The notes beneath the pieces are model-generated. The model searched no databases and had not been told where the DNA came from. It worked only from the letters and a program-made list of their open reading frames with translations. Positions 9,151 through 17,338 of a stretch of 64,000 nucleotides of DNA are shown piece by piece. Location of the stretch: assembly GCA_964575845.1 (NCBI GenBank), contig CAZNSX010000004.1, positions 360,986-424,985 on the forward strand. The letters run 5' to 3'. How positions within the stretch are numbered: the first letter of the stretch is position 1; each line of letters starts with the position of its first letter. The DNA comes from CAZNSX01 sp964575845 (GTDB lineage Bacteria; UBA8248; CAZNSX01). The position numbers and the translations under genes were made by a program.

Positions 9151-10323
9151 TCAACGGGCAGGAACTTCTAGCTCCCGCCCCCCGATGCGGACCCGCTGCT
9201 CTGTGCGCTCGACAAGCAGTGGGCTGTAATGGTAGTAAAGCTCCGTTCTTACGATAGCTCCCTCTCCGGGCTTCAGCTTGAAGGTGAAGGTCTCGCGGCG
9301 CATCTCCATTGGGGCCAGCCGGTTATCGCGCATGACCTGAGCTGCATCCAGGAAGAGGTCGCTGTCGATGGTTATGGGCTCTCCCTCAGAGTCCGCCAGT
9401 TGCCTCTGATAGACCATCCGTTGGGTAAGGGTGCGCCCTGCGGTGGTGAGGGCCGTGACATCCAGGATGAGCTTCTTTGTCGGAAGACCCGTGGGGACCA
9501 TGTGGCCTGCTCCAGCATTCCTGAGAAGAACCTCTACCCTGAGCTCCTCCCCCTCCCGCACGGGGGATTTAACCTCAACCTCTATGGCGCGCCTTAGCTG
9601 CTCCAGGGAGGAAGCGCCGGTTATGCGGTGCTGGTTGATAAGCCGGGCCCCCCCTTCTTTCTCCCCGCGTGTCACCTCCCCCGGAATGAGGGGCATGTGG
9701 CAGCTCTGACAGCTCTTCCCCTCCCGGGACATGGGGCTCTTCAGCCATTCGGAATAGGTGGTAAAAATGCTCACCCCCTTGGGGCTCTTGTACTCGTGGC
9801 ATCCGGCGCAGAAAAGAGACTGGGTGAAGAGAGGGGAAGGGCTCGTGCCGTGAGCCTCGGTGCTATTTCCCTTCCCAGGCCCCCGCATCATGAGACCCGG
9901 CTCTAGCTCAAAGGGGGAAGGCTCCTTGTTGAGATTCACCCCCTTTACCGAGTGGCAGAAATCGCAGGTAATTCCCTCTCTGCTTATGTCGTTCTCAAGA
10001 CCGTAGTCTCCGGTGGCCGCGGCGACTGGGGCATGACACCTGAGGCAGATGGTTTCAACCTTTCCACGGGTACGCAGGTAGACCTCCATGTAGGAGGCCT
10101 TGAAGATGGGCTCCGAGTAGGAGTTGGCATGCAGGCTTTTGCGCCAGTTCTGATAAATGTCATAGTGGCAACTTCCGCAGATTATGCTGGAGGTATAGCC
10201 CGCGGGGGATACCCGAAGGAGAGGCCTTTCCATCGGGGCCCTCTGAGCCCAAGAATAGGGAGGGCCTGAAAGGATAAAGGTTAATGCCAGCGCTAGAAGC
10301 CAGCTTCTCTTAATCGACCACAT
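9151..10323 (-). CDS. Five-haem cytochrome c554-like protein
   Basis: A 390-residue secreted protein with signal peptide (to about residue 26) and five CXXCH sites (CGSCH, CLRCH, CDFCH, CAGCH, CQSCH) in its first ~220 residues. The remaining ~160 residues are beta-rich and haem-free. The CGSCH-HYDIYQNW and CDFCHSVKG segments are like those of the cytochrome c554 superfamily. It is the first gene of the minus-strand cytochrome block, 13 bases before the Rieske gene, and is likely a periplasmic partner of the cytochrome b complex. Confidence 0.85.
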   Translation of the reverse strand: MWSIKRSWLLALALTFILSGPPYSWAQRAPMERPLLRVSPAGYTSSIICGSCHYDIYQNWRKSLHANSYSEPIFKASYMEVYLRTRGKVETICLRCHAPVAAATGDYGLENDISREGITCDFCHSVKGVNLNKEPSPFELEPGLMMRGPGKGNSTEAHGTSPSPLFTQSLFCAGCHEYKSPKGVSIFTTYSEWLKSPMSREGKSCQSCHMPLIPGEVTRGEKEGGARLINQHRITGASSLEQLRRAIEVEVKSPVREGEELRVEVLLRNAGAGHMVPTGLPTKKLILDVTALTTAGRTLTQRMVYQRQLADSEGEPITIDSDLFLDAAQVMRDNRLAPMEMRRETFTFKLKPGEGAIVRTELYYHYSPLLVERTEQRVRIGGRELEVPAR

Positions 10324-10722
10324 TTTCTCCCGGGCCCTTCAGAAAAACCATCCTTTTGCATCAGGCCTCGTTACGAGGCCCGGCGCAGGGAATTTTCCCG
10401 TCCCCAAGGGGTTTCAGGGGTTAACTGAAGCCGGAAATATCAGGACTGACCCCGCACGCTGGGCTCGCAGGCATAAGCCTGCTCCGCCCACCCCCGTGGA
10501 AGAGTCTTCCTTATTTCGGAAACACGAAGGCGAATTTTAGCCTCTGCCTCTTACTATGTCAAGAGATTTGTGAGAAAAAGATCATTCCTTGATCCTTGAA
10601 GCAGGTCGCTGAATTATCCGGCTTTTCGAGCTACGCTTATGTAATATAATAGCCTCTCAATTCTGGCGGGTAGTCGTTGAGTCGGCTAAAGGACGAGGCG
10701 TAGTCTTCCTGCAAAAGCTGCC
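10324..10722. other. Divergent intergenic region
   Basis: About 400 bases separate the minus-strand cytochrome block from the plus-strand dehydrogenase genes. It holds a perfect 7-bp hairpin (GGCCTCG-TTA-CGAGGCC, 10364-10380) without a T-tract and a candidate plus-strand promoter near 10623-10650. No coding frame or RNA gene is evident. Confidence 0.5.
10623..10650 (+). promoter_or_regulatory. Candidate promoter for 2-oxo acid dehydrogenase genes
   Basis: A perfect TATAAT lies at 10645-10650 with a poor -35 (TTTTCG, 16-base spacer). The predicted leader is about 65 bases to the ATG at 10723. Confidence 0.4.
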
Positions 10723-11784
10723 ATGCAAAAAAAAGGCTCTTCAAATCCCAAAGGTGCCGCGGCGGTCCCCACGCCCAGGGCTGCGGCTCGCCCTGGGGCG
10801 AAGGCCCGGAATGAGACTTCACTGGGAAGAGAGGAGCTGCTTGACCTTTACTACTACCTGAGACTAACTCGGGGCGTGGAAGACCGGGTCCGCATCCTCT
10901 ACCGCCAGGGAAAGATTGTGGGCGGGGTCTACCTGAGCCGCGGTCAGGAGGCCATCTCCGTTGGGGCTTCCTATTCCCTTTCCCCTCAGGATGTCATTGC
11001 CCCCACCCATCGGGACATGGGGGTTTTTTTGCTGCGGGGCATAACTCCCGGGGAGGCAATAGCCCAGTATCTGGGCAAGGCGACCGGACCCTCCCGGGGG
11101 AGAGACGGGAACATTCACATAGGCGACATAAAGCGTGGGCTCATCGGCTTTGTGAGCATGCTGGCTGATAACATCCCCGTTGCTGTGGGCATCGCTCTTT
11201 CCTTCCAGATCCGCCGCGAGAGCAGGGTGGCTATGGTCACTTTCGGGGATGGGGGGGCGAGCCGGGGTGATTTTCATGAGGGGCTCAACTTTGCGGGCGT
11301 CAGAAAGCTTCCCGTGGTCTTCGTCTGCAACAATAACCAGTATGCCTACTCCACGCCGCTTAAGGACCAGATGGCCATAGCCGATATTGCCGACCGGGCT
11401 CAGGCCTACGGCTTTCCCGGTCAGGTGGTGGATGGAAATGATGTCATCGCCGTCTATGAGGCTGCCCGGGCCGCTGTGGATAGGGCCCGCTCGGGCGAGG
11501 GGCCGACGCTCATAGAGTGCAAGACCTTCAGGATGAGCGGCCACTCCGAGCACGACGATGCCTTCTATGTGCCCAAGGAGCTTTTCGCCGAGTGGGAGAA
11601 GAGGGACCCCATCCTGCTCTTGGAGCGCTTCCTTCAGGAGAGGGACCTCCTCGGGCCCCAGGAGAAGCAAGCCGTTGAGGAGCGGATAAAAAAAGAGATA
11701 GACGACGGTGTAGCCTTTGGGCTGGAGAGTCCTCTCCCCGAAAAGGAGGACCTCTTCAAGGATGTCTACGCCGGGGGTTCATGA
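10723..11784 (+). CDS. 2-oxo acid dehydrogenase E1 component, alpha subunit
   Basis: A 353-residue protein of the thiamine-diphosphate E1 alpha family (pyruvate, acetoin or branched-chain 2-oxo acid dehydrogenase). The ThDP motif GDG...NN is present (VTFGDGGASRGDF, then CNNNQYA), as is the conserved HRDMG and SGHSEHDD region near the phosphorylation-loop equivalent. The first ~30 residues are Lys/Ala-rich, low-complexity and not part of the fold. E1 beta begins one or two bases after the stop and E2 follows, so the three make one operon. Substrate cannot be told from sequence; pyruvate is the most likely guess. Confidence 0.88.
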   Translation: MQKKGSSNPKGAAAVPTPRAAARPGAKARNETSLGREELLDLYYYLRLTRGVEDRVRILYRQGKIVGGVYLSRGQEAISVGASYSLSPQDVIAPTHRDMGVFLLRGITPGEAIAQYLGKATGPSRGRDGNIHIGDIKRGLIGFVSMLADNIPVAVGIALSFQIRRESRVAMVTFGDGGASRGDFHEGLNFAGVRKLPVVFVCNNNQYAYSTPLKDQMAIADIADRAQAYGFPGQVVDGNDVIAVYEAARAAVDRARSGEGPTLIECKTFRMSGHSEHDDAFYVPKELFAEWEKRDPILLLERFLQERDLLGPQEKQAVEERIKKEIDDGVAFGLESPLPEKEDLFKDVYAGGS

Positions 11785-11785
11785 G

Positions 11786-12760
11786 ATGGGACTCGTGACT
11801 TACATAGAGGCCATCAGCCAGGCCCTCTGGGAGGAGATGGAGCGGGACCCTGACGTCTTCCTCCTGGGGGAGGATATAGGGGTTTACGGGGGTGCCTTCA
11901 AGGTAACCAAGGGCTTTTACGACCATTTCGGGCCCGACAGAGTCATCGATACCCCCATCTCGGAGGCTCTGATCGTGGGGGCTTCTGCAGGAGCGGCCAT
12001 CATGGGCATGAGGCCTGTGGCCGAGATGCAGTTTGCCGACTTCATCTCCTGCGGGTTCGACCAGGTGGTGAACCAGGCGGCCACGACATATTACCGCTGG
12101 GGAGCGGCCGTGCCGATGGTGATACGGCTCCCTTCGGGAGGTGGGGTTCACGGCGGTCCCTTTCACTCCCAGAACCCCGAGGCCTGGTTCGTACACGCTC
12201 CGGGCCTCAAAGTGGTTGCCCCGGCGACCGCCTATGACGCCAAGGGCCTCCTCAAGGCCGCCATCCGGGACAATAACCCTGTGCTTTATTTCGAGAATAA
12301 ATACCTCTACCGGCGAGTCAAGGAGGAACTCCCGGAGGAGGACTTCACTGTTCCCCTGGGCCAGGGGACGGTGAGACGCGAGGGAGAAGAGCTTTCCATC
12401 ATCACGTATGGCTCCATGGTCCACCGGGCTCTCGAGGTGGCCGAGACGCTGGAGAGGGAAGGGAAATCCATAGAAGTGGTGGACCTCAGAAGCCTCAAGC
12501 CCCTTGATAAGAACCTCATCCTCGAGTCGGTCAAGAAGACAAACAAGGCGATCATCCTCCATGAGGACCACCTTACCTGCGGCATGGGTGCAGAGGTGGC
12601 GGCCATCCTGGCCGAGGAGGCCTTCGACTATCTGGATGGCCCCCTCGTGCGCATAGCCGCACCCGATACGCCTGTGCCCTACAGCCCGCCTCTGGAGGAG
12701 GCCTATATCCCTCAACTACCCCTTATACTGGAGAAAGCCCGGGAGCTCTTGGCCTATTGA
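11786..12760 (+). CDS. 2-oxo acid dehydrogenase E1 component, beta subunit
   Basis: A 324-residue protein matching E1 beta along its length (LLGEDIGVYGGAFKVT, then RLPSGGGVHGGPFHSQ, and the C-terminal transketolase domain ending IAAPDTPVPYSPPLE). With the alpha subunit it forms the heterotetrameric decarboxylase that reductively acylates the E2 lipoyl group. The ATG at 11786 is one base after the E1 alpha stop. An in-frame ATG at 11762, inside the alpha gene, has a better but distant GGAGG (11745-11749) and would add eight residues. Confidence 0.9.
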   Translation: MGLVTYIEAISQALWEEMERDPDVFLLGEDIGVYGGAFKVTKGFYDHFGPDRVIDTPISEALIVGASAGAAIMGMRPVAEMQFADFISCGFDQVVNQAATTYYRWGAAVPMVIRLPSGGGVHGGPFHSQNPEAWFVHAPGLKVVAPATAYDAKGLLKAAIRDNNPVLYFENKYLYRRVKEELPEEDFTVPLGQGTVRREGEELSIITYGSMVHRALEVAETLEREGKSIEVVDLRSLKPLDKNLILESVKKTNKAIILHEDHLTCGMGAEVAAILAEEAFDYLDGPLVRIAAPDTPVPYSPPLEEAYIPQLPLILEKARELLAY

Positions 12761-12788
12761 GGGGTGAAAAGCCTGAGGAGGAGAAGCT

Positions 12789-14015
12789 ATGGCGGTGGAC
12801 GTGATTATGCCTCAGATGGGCGAGAGCGTGGTTGAGGGCACCGTTTCCAAGTGGCTTAAGAAGGAGGGGGAAGAAGTAAAAGAGGATGAGCCCCTCCTTG
12901 AGATCACTACCGACAAGATAGATGTGGAGCTCCCGTCGCCAGCGGCGGGGGTGCTGGGCAGTATCCTGGTCAAGGAGGGGGAGACGGTCAAAGTGGGCGC
13001 GACCCTCGCTCAGATAGCAGCCCCGGGCGAGAGGGTGGCGGCACCCGCCGAGCCCCCATCTGCGGCACCGCCCGAGGAAGCGCCCGCGGAAGAAGCGCCG
13101 CGGATTCCACCCGGAAAGCGCTCCTCACCCCTCGTGCGGCGCCTGGCCCGGGAGAATGGTATAAATATTCAGGAAGTGCCGGGAACGGGCATCGGAGGGA
13201 GGGTAACGAAAAAGGACTTACTTTCCTTCATGGAGACGAGAAAAGCCGCTCCCCCGCCTCCAACCGTGTCTCCTCCCCCGTCTCCGCCTCTTGCTCCCGA
13301 GGCCGCTCCGCCCAGCCTCAAGCCTGGGGAAGAGCTCCTTCCCCTGAGCATCATGCGGCGCTCGATTGCGGAGCACATGGCCAGAAGCGCAACGATAGCA
13401 CCCCATGTCACCGCTGTCGTGGAAGTGGACATGACGGAGGTCGTCCGATACCGGCAGAAGGTGATGGAAAGCTTCGCTAAGGAGGAGGGCTTTCACCTCA
13501 CCTACATGCCTTTCATCATCAAGGCCACCATAGAGGGCTTGAGAGAGCATCCCCTCGTGAACTCCACCTTCACTCCCCAGGGACTCATCCTGAAGCACTA
13601 CATAAATATCGGCGTGGCCGTGGCCCTGGATGATGGGCTCATCGTGCCCGTCGTAAAGAGGGCCGATGAGAAGAGCCTTAGGGGTTTGGCGCGAGAGCTT
13701 CATGACCTTGCAACAAGGGCAAGGGCGAAGAACCTATCTGTGGAGGAGGTACAGGGGGGGACCTTCACCATCACGAACCCCGGAGCCTTCGGCACCATCC
13801 TGGGCACTCCGATAATCAGTCAGCCTCAGGTGGCAATCTTGGGGGTGGAATCGGTGGTGAAGAGGCCGGTGGTTATCGATGACGCAATAGCGATAAGGTC
13901 CATGATGAACCTCTGCCTCTCCTTTGACCACAGGGCTATCGATGGGGCTATCGCGGCCAAGTTCCTCGGAAAGTTAAAGGAAACCTTAGAGCATTTCAAT
14001 TTTTCGGCCCTTTGA
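12789..14015 (+). CDS. 2-oxo acid dehydrogenase E2 component (dihydrolipoyl acyltransferase)
   Basis: A 408-residue protein with a lipoyl domain (about 1-78; lipoylated Lys in TTDKIDVELP), an Ala/Pro/Glu-rich linker, a peripheral subunit-binding domain (SPLVRRLARENGINIQEV, about 113-147), a second Pro-rich linker and the catalytic domain (about 175-408) with the active-site SFDHRAIDG near the C-terminus. A GGAGGAG ribosome-binding site precedes the ATG. There is no E3 (dihydrolipoyl dehydrogenase) gene in the window, so E3 must be encoded elsewhere or shared. Confidence 0.92.
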   Translation: MAVDVIMPQMGESVVEGTVSKWLKKEGEEVKEDEPLLEITTDKIDVELPSPAAGVLGSILVKEGETVKVGATLAQIAAPGERVAAPAEPPSAAPPEEAPAEEAPRIPPGKRSSPLVRRLARENGINIQEVPGTGIGGRVTKKDLLSFMETRKAAPPPPTVSPPPSPPLAPEAAPPSLKPGEELLPLSIMRRSIAEHMARSATIAPHVTAVVEVDMTEVVRYRQKVMESFAKEEGFHLTYMPFIIKATIEGLREHPLVNSTFTPQGLILKHYINIGVAVALDDGLIVPVVKRADEKSLRGLARELHDLATRARAKNLSVEEVQGGTFTITNPGAFGTILGTPIISQPQVAILGVESVVKRPVVIDDAIAIRSMMNLCLSFDHRAIDGAIAAKFLGKLKETLEHFNFSAL

Positions 14016-14049
14016 GCTTGTAAGAGTGGGGCTACTAGGCTAAAATTTA

Positions 14050-14066
14050 GAATAATATTCATTATT
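14050..14066 (+). promoter_or_regulatory. AT-rich inverted repeat before a Cys-rich small gene
   Basis: The sequence GAATAATATTCATTATT contains the inverted repeat AATAAT-ATTC-ATTATT and lies about 40 bases before the ATG at 14108. It looks like a binding site for a dimeric regulator and resembles an AT-rich Fur-type box, but I cannot name the regulator. Confidence 0.3.
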
Positions 14067-14107
14067 ATTAGAATGCCCCTAGTTTGCCGTAGCAGGGGGA
14101 ATTCTTT

Positions 14108-14368
14108 ATGGAAGACCGACCCAAATGTGAGCACCGAGAAAAATTCAACCTCACCTCCTGCCACATAACCCACATACAGGTTTCCCATGAGCCCTGTGAC
14201 TGTGGCGTTGAGGTCATTGAGGAAGGGAGATATTACCGTTGTCCCGTCTGCTTGCAGGTGTTCAGTGAGACGATAGAGATCCCCACCCCGGAGAATCTGG
14301 CCCGTTGCAAGGAGTGCCCCGAGGTCTCGCCGGACGCCTGGGACAGGTTCTTCATGGAGACCCTCTGA
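14108..14368 (+). CDS. Cys-rich small protein of unknown function
   Basis: An 86-residue acidic protein with eight Cys, including CDCG, a CPVC pair in YYRCPVCLQVF, and CKEC. The spacing suggests one zinc ribbon or a similar metal site in the middle. I do not recognise the family. It stands alone, with an AT-rich inverted repeat upstream and a GC-rich gap downstream. A start at 14108 follows AGGGGGAATTCTTT, an acceptable ribosome-binding site. Confidence 0.65.
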   Translation: MEDRPKCEHREKFNLTSCHITHIQVSHEPCDCGVEVIEEGRYYRCPVCLQVFSETIEIPTPENLARCKECPEVSPDAWDRFFMETL

Positions 14369-14523
14369 GGGCAGGCCACTGCTGCTGGAGGGGGGATCTG
14401 CTCCTGAGGCCGCTGGTATTTCCTCTTCGCTCTCAAGAGCCTAGGCGGCGCTTAAGCCCGTGAGAGAAGCCCTCCCGCGTGGAGGGGGGGGCCGGGAGTA
14501 CCCTTATAGGGGGAGAAGAGGCC

Positions 14524-15597
14524 GTGAGCTCAGCCAATGAGTCGGATATATCCCGCCGCGTCTTGCTTAAGAGGGCGGCCCTCCTGGCAGGCTTGGGCGC
14601 GCTGGGATTTCCCCCGGCGATGGCCGGAGAGCCGAAGGAGAAGGAGGAGCCGGGAACCCTCGTGGGCATGGCCCGAGGAGAGAGCGTAAGGGAGTCCCTG
14701 GGTGAGGCTATTGAGGGTTCGGGGGGGCTCGGTTTCCTTGGGAGGGGAGAGACGATTCTCGTTAAGCCCAATGTCAACACCGGAGACCCTCACCCCGCAT
14801 CTACGAACCCTGAGGTGCTTTATGAGCTGTTGCAGCTTCTCCGCGAGAAGGAGCCGGGAAGAGTTATAGTGGGCGATAGGTCCATGCTGGGCAGGGACAC
14901 ACTCCATGAGATGAGAAGGGCCGGGATCTTTCAGGCCGCCCGAGAGGCGGGTGCCGACGTCAGAGCTTTTGAAGACATGAGGTGGCGCAGGATAAAGCCC
15001 CCCGGCGCCCTCAACTGGGAGGAGGGATTCCATGTCTCTGAAATCCTGAGCGAAGTGGACCATATAATCAACCTCGCTGTCGTCAAGACCCACTTTCTGG
15101 CCGGCTTCACCATGTCCTTGAAGAACTTCGTGGGCTTCCTTCATCCTGACGGAAGGCGGCTCATGCACTCTCGCTACGGCAGGGCAAAACGGCGGGGGAA
15201 GATGTCGGCGGAGGAGCGGAGGGAGCTGGAGGCGAGGCGAGAGCGGAACTACCCCGTCTTCGCCTCGATGATCGCGGAGCTCGGCCTTTCGGCCAGGCCC
15301 TCCCTCAATATCCTGGATGGAACCCGGGCATTTGTATCGGGAGGCCCCACCAGCGGGGATGCCCTTGAGCCGGGCATCATAATTGCTTCAAGGGACCGCG
15401 TGGCAACCGATGTCTCTGGCCTTGCACTTCTCAGGCACCTCGGCACCGAAGAGAGAATCCAGGCCCCGAGCCCATGGGCTCAGCCCCAGATAAGGAGAGC
15501 CATAGAGGTCGGGCTCGGCGTGAAGAGCATCTCCCAGATTCACCTTAAAGCCTCGGGCCTATTCGAGATTCAGGATATTAGGAGAAGGATGGTCTGA
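14524..15597 (+). CDS. Tat-exported DUF362 family protein
   Basis: A protein of about 357 residues with a twin-arginine signal (SRRVLLKRAALLAG) and the DUF362 fold (ILVKPNVN motif, then VVKTHFLAGFTMSLKNFVGF). DUF362 proteins are of uncertain function; some are fused to ferredoxin domains, but this one has no Cys cluster. I prefer the GTG at 14524, with GGGGGAGAAG just upstream, over the GTG at 14479, which lies within a hairpin-forming GC stretch (CCCTCC...GGAGGG). The following beta-helix gene starts 72 bases after the stop. Confidence 0.8.
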   Translation: MSSANESDISRRVLLKRAALLAGLGALGFPPAMAGEPKEKEEPGTLVGMARGESVRESLGEAIEGSGGLGFLGRGETILVKPNVNTGDPHPASTNPEVLYELLQLLREKEPGRVIVGDRSMLGRDTLHEMRRAGIFQAAREAGADVRAFEDMRWRRIKPPGALNWEEGFHVSEILSEVDHIINLAVVKTHFLAGFTMSLKNFVGFLHPDGRRLMHSRYGRAKRRGKMSAEERRELEARRERNYPVFASMIAELGLSARPSLNILDGTRAFVSGGPTSGDALEPGIIIASRDRVATDVSGLALLRHLGTEERIQAPSPWAQPQIRRAIEVGLGVKSISQIHLKASGLFEIQDIRRRMV

Positions 15598-15668
15598 GGA
15601 AGGGGGGCAGGACCGATGCGCCTCTTCCTCACAGGGGTTGATATCACGCCGTTTCTTTGGAGGAGGAG

Positions 15669-16538
15669 ATGAGAGTAGCCCTTTTAGCCGTCCTCTCGCT
15701 GGTTCTTTTGAGCTTTTTCCCGGCCTCAGGTTCAGCCGGCCCAAACCCCAGGTGCGGCGAGACCATAACGGAGAGCCTGCGCCTCATTTCCGACCTCAAC
15801 TGCACAAGAGATGGGCTCACCCTGGGGGCCGATAACCTAGTCCTCGACCTGGGGGGACATACCATCTCGGGCCCAGGCAAAGGGCCGTGGGTCTGGCCTG
15901 ATCCCGCGCGGTCAAGCGTCGGAATTCACGTCAGCGGGAGGAAGGGAGTTGTAATCAAGAACGGGCGGGTGAAAGGGTTTGCAACGGGAATCTTGGCGGA
16001 GGATTCAGAGGATACCCGGATCGAAAAAATGCGTGCTTCTTCCAATCACTACGGCGTCTATCTTCTGAACTCTACGGGCGGCACCCTCGAAGGGAGCGAG
16101 ATCACTCTCAACGTCTACGGCCTCCATCTCATGAGCGCCAAGAGGAACCGCGTAGTCAAAAACCACATCTTCCAAAACCACCACGGAAGCCCGGGCGGCT
16201 ACGGCATATGCCTCATGGCCTCCTCTGAGAACCTGATCGAAGAGAACACCGTCGAGGACAACATGTCACAGGGCATCTGGCTCATCAAGAGCTGGGATAA
16301 CCGCATCTACCGGAATAATCTCACCAGGAATAGCCCCAACGCCGTGGATGAATCGGGCCTGAGAAATCTCTGGCACGACGCTGAGAAAAAGGTGGGAAAC
16401 TTCTGGGATGACTACAAGGGGCAGGACCTGGACCGCGATGGCATCGGTGATGCCCCCCACGAGATCTGGAGCTTCGGGGCTGTGGCTGACCCTTATCCCG
16501 TGATGGAGATGAATGGCTGGCGGAGGCGGGGCCTCTGA
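15669..16538 (+). CDS. Secreted right-handed beta-helix (NosD-like) protein
   Basis: A 289-residue protein with a signal peptide (to about residue 20, ending SGSAG) and repeated beta-helix coils of the NosD/pectin-lyase type (for example NHYGVYLLNSTGGTLEGSEI, NRVVKNHIFQNHHGS, NLIEENTVEDN, NRIYRNNLTRN). Such folds bind or cleave polysaccharides, or are structural. Two Cys near the N-terminus (CGETI and LNC) could form a disulfide. The ATG at 15669 has an excellent GGAGGAGG eight bases upstream. No catalytic residues can be assigned. Confidence 0.82.
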   Translation: MRVALLAVLSLVLLSFFPASGSAGPNPRCGETITESLRLISDLNCTRDGLTLGADNLVLDLGGHTISGPGKGPWVWPDPARSSVGIHVSGRKGVVIKNGRVKGFATGILAEDSEDTRIEKMRASSNHYGVYLLNSTGGTLEGSEITLNVYGLHLMSAKRNRVVKNHIFQNHHGSPGGYGICLMASSENLIEENTVEDNMSQGIWLIKSWDNRIYRNNLTRNSPNAVDESGLRNLWHDAEKKVGNFWDDYKGQDLDRDGIGDAPHEIWSFGAVADPYPVMEMNGWRRRGL

Positions 16539-16793
16539 GGCGGGTGTCCGGGGTAATCGCAGTCCCCTATCTTAAGATTCCCTATATATCGACTCCTCTC
16601 GGTCCTTGATTTTCCCTTCCGTGAGGTCGCGCTGGGCCGCAGAACCTGGAGCCTGGAAAGCACCATTTCAAAGTCTTTCTTGATAGTCTCCCCAAACTTA
16701 AGAAAAGGCCCACCGCCTGAAGCGAAGAAAGTTTCTGCTGAGGGGGGGGATTTTGACCAAGACTTTTATTGTTTAAGGAGGAAAAAAGGCGTG

Positions 16794-16832
16794 ATGCCTT
16801 CAAAAGAGGATTCAAGCCAATGGCTAGATTGA
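16794..16832 (+). other. Possible 12-codon leader peptide with strong Shine-Dalgarno
   Basis: The sequence AAGGAGG at 16775-16781 serves an ATG at 16794 (or the GTG before it) in a frame different from the next gene. The frame encodes MPSKEDSSQWLD and stops at 16832, overlapping the downstream ATG at 16820. This looks like a coupled upstream frame. A frameshift at the gene's 5' end is the alternative. Confidence 0.35.
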
Positions 16833-17311
16833 GGCTTTTGACCTATGCTCCTATACCCCTTTCCCTCATGGTCCTATTTCCCTATCTCGCCGTGAGAGTC
16901 GGCGGGGAGCTTTCGCTCCCCTCCCTGGGACTCGGGGCCTTAAGCCATCTGGGCCTCATCTTCTTCATTCCGGGGACTATTCTGGGACTTTGGTGTATGG
17001 GCCTTCTCACCCCTCGGGAAGGAGGCACACCCGCCCCTTACTTTCCCCCGCGAAAGCTAGCTCTCTCCGGCCCCTATCTCTATGTGCGAAACCCCATGAT
17101 TTTGGGAAATTTGACCACGATTTTAGGAGAAGCGCTTTACTTTGATTCCCTCTCCATTCTCCTCTACCTGTTTATCTTATGCCCCATCGCCCACCTTTTC
17201 GTCCTGGAGGTTGAGGAGCCCCAGCTCAGGGCCCGCTTCGGCCACCAATATATTCGCTATGCAAAGGTGACCCCCCGCTGGCTTCCCCGGCCGAAATCCC
17301 GCCCAAGCTAG
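16820..17311 (+). CDS. Isoprenylcysteine methyltransferase-like membrane protein
   Basis: A 163-residue membrane protein with about four helices. It carries the C-terminal signature of the ICMT/PEMT/NnrU-like group: GPYLYVRNPMILGN followed by VLEVEEPQLRARFGHQYIRYAKVTPRW. These bacterial homologues are membrane methyltransferases of mostly unknown substrate. The ATG at 16820 is in frame with the conserved body; a TTG at 16769 could extend it by 17 residues. The best ribosome-binding site nearby serves another frame. Confidence 0.8.
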   Translation: MARLRLLTYAPIPLSLMVLFPYLAVRVGGELSLPSLGLGALSHLGLIFFIPGTILGLWCMGLLTPREGGTPAPYFPPRKLALSGPYLYVRNPMILGNLTTILGEALYFDSLSILLYLFILCPIAHLFVLEVEEPQLRARFGHQYIRYAKVTPRWLPRPKSRPS

Positions 17312-17338
17312 CTATTGCCTGAATCCGGGGAAGATTTC

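Noticed and set aside
10364..10380. GGCCTCG-TTA-CGAGGCC hairpin as a terminator
   Set aside because: No T-tract follows on either strand, and no gene ends nearby.
14479..14523. GTG at 14479 as the start of the DUF362 protein
   Set aside because: It sits in a GC hairpin without a clear ribosome-binding site; the GTG at 14524 has GGGGGAGAAG upstream and leaves a normal Tat signal.
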